Shown here: positions 16,836 to 21,941 of the stretch, in pieces
Position numbering within the stretch: the stretch's first letter is position 1
Layout of the letters: every line of letters starts with the position of its first letter
Assembly: GCA_964648215.1 (NCBI GenBank)
Contig: CAZYMF010000045.1
Coordinates: forward strand, 1 to 27,327
Source of the DNA: CAZYMF01 sp964648215
GTDB taxonomy: Bacteria; Desulfobacterota; Binatia; HRBIN30; JACQVA1
Reading direction: 5' to 3'
Length of the DNA: 27,327 bases
Position numbers and translations under genes: made by a program
Notes under the pieces: generated by a model
Told to the model about the DNA's origin: nothing
The model's database searches: none
Seen by the model: the letters and a program-made list of their open reading frames with translations, nothing else

Positions 16836-16874
16836 GGCCGGGGGGTCTGTCCTCTTCAGGACGGTCCCCCGGCC
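16836..16874 (+). terminator. Strong hairpin terminator-like structure after the helicase gene
   Basis: A perfect 9-bp outer stem, GGCCGGGGG with CCCCCGGCC, encloses a second 5-bp stem, GTCCT cttc AGGAC. It begins 12 nt after the helicase stop and ends 9 nt before the next promoter's -35. No T-run follows, so it may stop transcription inefficiently or by another route, but position and stability argue for insulation between the two units. Confidence 0.55.
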
Positions 16875-16883
16875 GCCCGATCG

Positions 16884-16912
16884 TTGCACCCATGCAAGGC
16901 AGATGCTACGCT
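16884..16912 (+). promoter_or_regulatory. Extended -10 promoter of the RRM protein gene
   Basis: -35 TTGCAC (16884-16889), 17-nt spacer ending in TGC, -10 TACGCT (16907-16912). It matches the helicase promoter in spacing, TG extension and downstream boxes. Expected start is about 16919, giving a leader of about 210 nt before the ATG at 17128. Confidence 0.6.
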
Positions 16913-16925
16913 GCGCCTACTCAAA

Positions 16926-16994
16926 CTGACTGTCCGGCGCGAGAGCTCTGTTCGCATCTCTCCAGGTTCACCACGGCCCCCGCTCCTCACACTC
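16926..16994 (+). promoter_or_regulatory. Conserved 5'-leader element, copy B (RRM gene)
   Basis: Box 1 reads CTGACTGTCCGGCGCGAGAG, one C longer than copy A, and again starts exactly 13 nt after the -10. Box 2 GCTCCTCACACTC ends at 16994. The hairpin in between uses different bases (GAGAG 16941-16945 with CTCTC 16958-16962) at the same place as in copy A, which would be compensatory change. Box 2 can also pair with GAGCGTGAGG at 17027-17036 (9 of 10 pairs). The rest of the leader to 17127 holds only the AAGGAG Shine-Dalgarno. Confidence 0.55.
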
Positions 16995-17127
16995 AGAGAA
17001 ACGCGGCGACGGCGTTGGGTACCGTCGAGCGTGAGGCGTAGCGCGCATCGTCTACGTCGGGGCCCCGCACTCGGGCCTCCCTCTCAACGTGACCGCTACG
17101 GCGGCCCCTCGACAAGGAGCACGGGTC

Positions 17128-17433
17128 ATGGGCAAGAAGCTCTACATCGGCAACCTTTCGTTCGACGTCAGTTCCAAGGATCTCGAAGAGCTGTTCGCAC
17201 AGGCGGGAGCGTGCGAGTCCGCGGCGGTCATCACCGATCGCGCGACCGGCCAGTCGCGAGGCTTCGGCTTCGTCGAGATGGCATCCGACGCGGACGCCCA
17301 GAATGCGATCCAGCAGTTCGACGGCCAGGAGTTCAAGGGTCGTGCCCTCAAGGTCAACGAGGCACGCGAGCGCGAAGGTAACCGCGGTGGCGGCGGTGGG
17401 GGCGGACGCGGTGGCTGGAGCCGTCGCTACTAG
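17128..17433 (+). CDS. RRM-domain RNA-binding protein with glycine-rich tail
   Basis: The 101-aa protein is a single RNA recognition motif: RNP2 KLYIGNLSF at residues 3-11 and RNP1 SRGFGFVEM near residues 43-51, with the beta-alpha-beta-beta-alpha-beta order intact, followed by a short tail of glycines and arginines (GGGGGGGRGGWSRRY). This is the standard bacterial/cyanobacterial Rbp-type protein, which binds single-stranded RNA and in known cases responds to cold. ATG 17128 was chosen since AAGGAG (17114-17119) lies 8 nt before it; an upstream in-frame ATG-less extension to 17089 is not protein-like. It has its own promoter and a leader shared in type with the preceding helicase gene, consistent with joint work on RNA structure. 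Confidence 0.93.
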   Translation: MGKKLYIGNLSFDVSSKDLEELFAQAGACESAAVITDRATGQSRGFGFVEMASDADAQNAIQQFDGQEFKGRALKVNEAREREGNRGGGGGGGRGGWSRRY

Positions 17434-17454
17434 GCCCGGCGGCCAACGCCGGGC
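17434..17454 (+). terminator. GC hairpin after the RRM gene
   Basis: GCCCGGC, 7-nt loop, GCCGGGC starts directly after the TAG stop and is followed by AAGTTCC. Perfect 7-bp stem but no T-run; it could attenuate read-through into the radical SAM gene 72 nt downstream, or protect the 3' end. Confidence 0.45.
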
Positions 17455-17505
17455 AAGTTCCGAAGACTTCCACAGCCGCTGGGGGGAGATGGCGGAGGAG
17501 ACCGC

Positions 17506-19113
17506 ATGCGCATCGTATTGATCAACGTCCGCGACCCCCAGTTCTACGCGTTGCCGGCGACGACCCGGGCCCGGAACGGCAACGTCCGCGTCATGGGGTT
17601 CCCGCCGATCGGCATCATGTCGTTGTCGGCGGTGCTCAAGCGCGCCGGCCACGAATGCGTCATGTTCGATCAGGCCAACCCGGACACTCCCAACGAGGTC
17701 ATCCTCGCGGAGATCCTCCGGCAACGCCCGGACCTGGTTGGTCTCAGCTTCCTCAGCACCACCAGCTACCCCTACGCCAAGATCCTCGCCCGCCAGATCC
17801 GCGCCGCCGATCGCCAAGTGCGACTGGCCTTCGGCGGCGTCTTCGCCACCCTCAACGCGCAGCTGGTCAAGCTGCAGTGTCCCGAAGTCGACTTCGTCTG
17901 CCGCGGGGACGGCGAGCAGCTGATTCTCGATCTGCTCGAACGGCTGGACGATCCCGGCTCCGTCGCCGGTGTCACCTGGGCCAAGGACGGCACCGTCGTG
18001 CACAATCCCAACCGGCCTCTGGATCGCAACCTCGATCAGTGGCCGTTCCCCGATCGGGAGAGCCTGCCGCTGGACTTCGTCGAGTCGATGCCGCTCGACG
18101 TCCCCGCCGTCCTCTCCCTGGAACGCTTCACCACCATGCAGACCTCGCGCGGCTGTCCCTGGCCATGCGTGTTCTGCGACATCCCAATCTTCAACGAAGG
18201 CAAGTGGCGCTCGCGCAGCCCCGAGCACGTCATCGCGGAGTTCGAGCACCTGCAGCAGCTCGGCTACGGGGCGGTCTACTTCGTCGACGACCATTTCCTG
18301 CTGCAACCCAAGCGCATCGAGGCCATCTGCCAGGGCATCAACGACGCCGGCGTCACCATCCAGTGGGGCTGCGAAGGCCGCGTCGACTCCACGGCGCAGC
18401 ATCTGTTTCCCGCCATGGCCAAGGCCCACTGCCGCACCCTCATGTTCGGCGTCGAGAGCGGCAGCCAGAAGGTGCTCGACCGGCTGAAGAAGGAGCAGAC
18501 GCTGGAAGAGGTCGAGACGGCGGTGAACAACGCCAAGGACGCCGGCATCGAGATCGTTCACGGGTTCTTCGTCGTCGGCAACCCCGACGAGACCGCCGAG
18601 GACATGCGCGCCACCTTCGACTTCGCCGCCCGGTTGCGGCTGGACACCTTCGCCTTCAATCGTCTGTGCGTCTACCGTGGCACGCCGCTGTGGCAGGAGT
18701 ACATCACGCGGGGCTTGGTGAACGATGCCAGCGACTGGTACAAGTACTTCAAGTGCTCGGAGATCGATCCGACGTGTCTGGCGGGAGCGGTGATCAACGC
18801 CGAGCGCAATGCCGGCCTGCGCCGCTTGTTCGCCTACAAGGTGAGGCACTATCCGTGGCAGACCTTGCGCCTGCTGCGCCGTTTCTTGCGCCACATGCGT
18901 CTGCGCGACGTGTTCTATCTGCTGGTCAAGCCGTTCCTCGGCAGCAGCCAGGGACCGACCAAGAACGAGGTCTTGTCCCGCGCCGTCGAGCACTCGAAGA
19001 TGAAGGACGCGGCCGCGCGCCTGACCCGGGTCTCCGACGATGTGCTCGACCGCGTCACCGCGGAGTCCGCGGCCGAGCGTCTGCGCATTCAGCAGGAAGC
19101 CGCGGCCGGCTGA
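17506..19113 (+). CDS. B12-binding-domain radical SAM protein (BchE-like class B)
   Basis: The 535-aa enzyme has an N-terminal cobalamin-binding-type Rossmann domain (about 1-150: IVLINVRDP, PPIGIMSLSAVLKRAGHE, PDLVGLSFLSTTSYPYA, FGGVFATL, CRGDGE). A radical SAM barrel follows, with the cluster motif CPWPCVFC (Cys217, Cys221, Cys224), GVESGS for SAM binding, and GFFVVGNPDETAEDM. The C-terminal ~130 residues are basic and not recognised. The DxHxxG cobalamin motif is absent, as in many class B enzymes that bind the cofactor without a His ligand. Such proteins do methylations, ring closures or rearrangements; here the substrate is unknown, and envelope-lipid, tetrapyrrole or natural-product chemistry are all possible. 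GGAGGAG at 17494-17500 lies 5 nt before the ATG. No partner biosynthetic gene is adjacent. Confidence 0.9.
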   Translation: MRIVLINVRDPQFYALPATTRARNGNVRVMGFPPIGIMSLSAVLKRAGHECVMFDQANPDTPNEVILAEILRQRPDLVGLSFLSTTSYPYAKILARQIRAADRQVRLAFGGVFATLNAQLVKLQCPEVDFVCRGDGEQLILDLLERLDDPGSVAGVTWAKDGTVVHNPNRPLDRNLDQWPFPDRESLPLDFVESMPLDVPAVLSLERFTTMQTSRGCPWPCVFCDIPIFNEGKWRSRSPEHVIAEFEHLQQLGYGAVYFVDDHFLLQPKRIEAICQGINDAGVTIQWGCEGRVDSTAQHLFPAMAKAHCRTLMFGVESGSQKVLDRLKKEQTLEEVETAVNNAKDAGIEIVHGFFVVGNPDETAEDMRATFDFAARLRLDTFAFNRLCVYRGTPLWQEYITRGLVNDASDWYKYFKCSEIDPTCLAGAVINAERNAGLRRLFAYKVRHYPWQTLRLLRRFLRHMRLRDVFYLLVKPFLGSSQGPTKNEVLSRAVEHSKMKDAAARLTRVSDDVLDRVTAESAAERLRIQQEAAAG

Positions 19114-19150
19114 GCTCACTGAGCGGCGACCCGGTTTGGACCTTGCGGCA

Positions 19151-19181
19151 CGCTGGCACGGGCAAGATGCCCGTGCCAGCG
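19151..19181. repeat. Perfect REP-like palindrome
   Basis: CGCTGGCACGGGCA (19151-19164), loop AGA, TGCCCGTGCCAGCG (19168-19181): a 14-bp perfect stem starting 37 nt after the radical SAM stop. The core GGCACGGGCAAGATGCC resembles dispersed palindromes I remember from many GC-rich bacterial genomes; not checked. It may act as a 3'-end stabiliser or terminator. Confidence 0.7.
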
Positions 19182-19196
19182 ACCTCGAACAAGATA

Positions 19197-19218
19197 GGCA
19201 CAGGCATCTTGCCCGGTC
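19197..19218. repeat. Second REP-like copy, inverted and imperfect
   Basis: GGCACAGGCATCTTGCCCGG repeats the palindrome core in the opposite orientation (GGCAAGATGCC reads GGCATCTTGCC here) with one mismatch. The pair, 15 nt apart, has the arrangement of a two-unit REP cluster. Confidence 0.55.
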
Positions 19219-19249
19219 CGGCGCTGCGCTGCCCTGCCCCACGCGGAGC

Positions 19250-19267
19250 GCGGCGGCGAGCCGCCGC
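19250..19267. repeat. GC-only inverted repeat
   Basis: GCGGCGGC GA GCCGCCGC, a perfect short hairpin between the REP-like pair and the DUF2760 gene. In DNA this GC-rich it could be chance; it adds to the hairpins separating the two units. Confidence 0.4.
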
Positions 19268-19379
19268 ACTCTGCGCATTTCCTGGACAAGCCCGTCGGGG
19301 TAGAGCCTCGCGCTCGGCTTCGGTATAAGGAGCGGATGTCGCGCGGAGACGCCGCGCGGCCAAGACCAGGGAGTCGCGG

Positions 19380-20030
19380 ATGCACGAACAGTCGCGCGGC
19401 GGTGTTGCCGCCGCCTTGATCCTTCTTCTCGCCGTCGGCCTGGCCGCCGGCAACGTCGTGTTCTTCACTCTGGCCGTGAAGGGCGCGCTTTCACTCGAGC
19501 TGGTGCAGCAAGCGCTGCAAGAATCGCCGCCGAGCGCCGCCTTTCTCGCCGGCGCCCCGCTGCTCGCGGGGATCGCTCTCGCTCTCTGGGCGGCAAACGC
19601 CGGGCGCGGCGCCGCCGTGGCGGCTCCCGCCGCAGAAGTTCCGGCGGCGCCGCCATCGGCCGATGCCGCGCTGCGCCTCCTCGCTCTGCTGCAGCAAGAG
19701 GGCCGGCTCATCGACTTCCTGGAGGAAGACATCGCCCCCTACGACGATGCCCAGGTGGGCGCCGCCGTGCGTGCCATCCACCAGGGCTGCCGGCAGGTGC
19801 TACAGGAACGCCTGCAGCTCGAACGCATCATCGACCGGGAAGACGGCGCCACCGTGGACGTGCCCGAGGGATTCGACCCGGCCGCCATCCGCGTCACCGG
19901 CAACGTCGCCGGCTCGCCGCCCTTTCGCGGCACGCTGGAGCATGCCGGCTGGCGCGCCGTGAAGATCGCCTTGCCCGAGTCGACCACCGCGGCGACCATC
20001 ATCGCGCCGGCCGAGGTCGAGGTATCCTGA
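19380..20030 (+). CDS. DUF2760 membrane-anchored protein
   Basis: The 216-aa product has two N-terminal transmembrane segments (about residues 9-34 and 52-72), an Ala/Pro-rich hinge (73-95), and a C-terminal soluble domain. That domain starts ALRLLALLQQEGRLIDFLEEDIAPYDDAQVGAAVRAIHQGCRQVL and ends with a beta-rich part (FRGTLEHAGWRAVKIALPE), which is the DUF2760 signature as I recall it. Its biochemical role is unknown. AGGGAG at 19368-19373 supports the ATG. It is followed 78 nt later by two Hsp70-like genes on the same strand, an order I remember as recurring for this family, so it probably anchors or recruits them at the inner membrane; this is inference. Confidence 0.85.
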   Translation: MHEQSRGGVAAALILLLAVGLAAGNVVFFTLAVKGALSLELVQQALQESPPSAAFLAGAPLLAGIALALWAANAGRGAAVAAPAAEVPAAPPSADAALRLLALLQQEGRLIDFLEEDIAPYDDAQVGAAVRAIHQGCRQVLQERLQLERIIDREDGATVDVPEGFDPAAIRVTGNVAGSPPFRGTLEHAGWRAVKIALPESTTAATIIAPAEVEVS

Positions 20031-20108
20031 GCGACGCCGCTCACCGGTCCCGCAGGTAGAGAGTCAGGGCTTCACCCAGCGCGCGGCACTCGTTAGTCTG
20101 CACCCCAG

Positions 20109-21929
20109 ATGCCGGAGTCACGTTACATCGTCGGAATCGACCTCGGCACCACCAACAGCGTGGTGGCCTACGTCGACACCAGCCTCGGCGACGCGGCGGC
20201 GCTGACCGTCCTCGGGGTGCCGCAGGTGGTCAACGCCGGCACCGTCGAGCCACGCGAGGTACTGTCCTCGTTCCTGTACCTGGCCAGCGCCGGCGAGTTG
20301 GCGGCCGGCTCGCTCGACCTGCCGTGGGCGAAGGGGCGCGATTTCGTCGTCGGAGAGTTCGCGCGCAAGCGCGGGCTGGAGGTACCTGGCCACCTGGTGA
20401 CATCGGCGAAGTCGTGGCTGTCGCACGCGGGCGCCGATCGCACCGGCGCCATCTTGCCCTGGCTGGCGAGCGACGACGTGCGCAAGCTGTCGCCGCTGGA
20501 GGTTTCCGCGCGCTACCTCTCTCACCTGCGCGACGCCTGGAACCATACCGTGGCCGGGCGCGACAAGGGCGCTCGCCTGGAGGAACAGGAGATCTACCTG
20601 ACAGTTCCGGCCTCCTTCGACCCGGTGGCGCGCGAGCTGACCGCGCGGGCGGCGCAAGAGGCGGGGCTCGAACATCTCACGCTGCTCGAGGAGCCCCAGG
20701 CCGCCGTCTACGCCTGGATCGAGGCGGGCGGAGAGGGCTGGCGGCAGAAGGTGCAGGTTGGTGACGTCGTCCTGGTCTGCGACGTCGGCGGCGGCACCAC
20801 CGACTTCAGCCTGGTGGCGGTACGCGAGGACGCGGGCGAGCTGGTGCTGGAGCGTATCGCCGTCGGCGACCACATCCTGCTCGGCGGCGACAACATGGAC
20901 CTCGCCCTCGCCTACAGCGTGCGCGAGCGTCTGGCGGCGAGCGGCACCAAGCTCGACGACTGGCAATTCCGCGGCCTGGTGCTGAGCTGCCGCGCGGCCA
21001 AGGAGCAGCTGCTGTCGGCCGGCAAGGAGAGCAGTCTTCCCGTCGCCATTCTCGGGCGCGGCCGCAAGGTCGTCGGCGGCACGCTGCGCGCGGAGATCGA
21101 GCGCTCCGAGGTCGAGCGCGCGCTGCTCGACGGCTTCTTCCCGGCGTGCCAGGCCGGCGATCGGCCGCAGGCGCAACGCCGTACCGGCTTGCTGGAAATG
21201 GGCCTTCCCTATGCCACCGACGCCGCGGTCACGCGACACCTCGCCCATTTCCTCACCCGGCATCACGCCGCCGTCGGGCGGGAGGCGGGCTTCGCCTGCC
21301 CGACGGCGCTGCTCTTCAATGGTGGCGTCATGCGCGCCGACGGCCTGCGCTTGCGCCTGATCGACGTGCTCGGGGGCTGGCTGCAGCTCGCCGGGGCGCC
21401 GGCGTTGCGGGTGCTCAGCGGCGGCGACCCCGAGCACGCCGTGGCCCGTGGCGCCACCTACTACGGCCTGGCGCGGCGCGGACGCGGCGTGCGCATCCGC
21501 GGCGGCACCGCGCGGACGTACTACATCGGCGTCGAGACCGCGATGCCGGCCGTCCCCGGGATGCGTCCGCCGATCAAGGCCCTGTGCGTAGTACCGCAGG
21601 GATTGGAGGAAGGCAGCGAGGTCGACCTGCCCGAACAGGAGTTCGGCCTGGTGGTCGGCTCGCCGGCCGAGTTCCGCTTTCTGGGATCCTCCACCCGACG
21701 AGAGGACGGCATCGGGACGCTGGTCGAGTCGTGGGACGACGACATCGAGGAGCTGCCGCCGCTGGAGACGACTCTGGAATGGCAGGGCCAGGAAGGCACC
21801 CTGGTTCCGGTGCGCCTGCAAGCGCGCGTCAACGAGGTCGGCGTGCTCGAGCTGTGGTTCGTCAGCCGTGACGGCAGCCAACGGTGGAAGCTGGAGTTCG
21901 ACGTCCGCGCGCAAGCCACGCAAGCCTGA
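20109..21929 (+). CDS. Hsp70-family ATPase, first of a tandem pair
   Basis: The 606-aa protein has a complete Hsp70/actin-type ATPase domain: phosphate-1 motif GIDLGTTNS (9-17), LTVPASFD, EEPQAAVYAW (194-203), phosphate-2 motif CDVGGGTTDFS (224-234), LLGGDNMD, and adenosine-motif region LLFNGGVMR (401-409). Beyond about residue 465 the sequence does not resemble a DnaK substrate-binding domain; it is a shorter beta-rich segment (PIKALCVVPQGLEEGSEVDLPEQEFGL...), with no C-terminal EEVD-like tail. It should bind and hydrolyse ATP in the cytoplasm, but a classical chaperone cycle is doubtful. No J-protein or GrpE is nearby. No clear Shine-Dalgarno precedes the ATG. It lies between the DUF2760 gene and a close paralogue 12 nt downstream. 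Confidence 0.93.
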   Translation: MPESRYIVGIDLGTTNSVVAYVDTSLGDAAALTVLGVPQVVNAGTVEPREVLSSFLYLASAGELAAGSLDLPWAKGRDFVVGEFARKRGLEVPGHLVTSAKSWLSHAGADRTGAILPWLASDDVRKLSPLEVSARYLSHLRDAWNHTVAGRDKGARLEEQEIYLTVPASFDPVARELTARAAQEAGLEHLTLLEEPQAAVYAWIEAGGEGWRQKVQVGDVVLVCDVGGGTTDFSLVAVREDAGELVLERIAVGDHILLGGDNMDLALAYSVRERLAASGTKLDDWQFRGLVLSCRAAKEQLLSAGKESSLPVAILGRGRKVVGGTLRAEIERSEVERALLDGFFPACQAGDRPQAQRRTGLLEMGLPYATDAAVTRHLAHFLTRHHAAVGREAGFACPTALLFNGGVMRADGLRLRLIDVLGGWLQLAGAPALRVLSGGDPEHAVARGATYYGLARRGRGVRIRGGTARTYYIGVETAMPAVPGMRPPIKALCVVPQGLEEGSEVDLPEQEFGLVVGSPAEFRFLGSSTRREDGIGTLVESWDDDIEELPPLETTLEWQGQEGTLVPVRLQARVNEVGVLELWFVSRDGSQRWKLEFDVRAQATQA

Positions 21930-21941
21930 CATCCTTCGCCC

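Noticed and set aside
16993..19278. Minus-strand open frame of 761 codons opposite the RRM and radical SAM genes
   Set aside because: Shadow of the sense codons with no recognisable motif.
19336..19419. 27-codon frame with AAGGAG close upstream, overlapping the DUF2760 start
   Set aside because: Spacing of 3 nt is short and the peptide (MSRGDAARPR...) has no features; it could be a leader peptide but there is no support beyond the Shine-Dalgarno.
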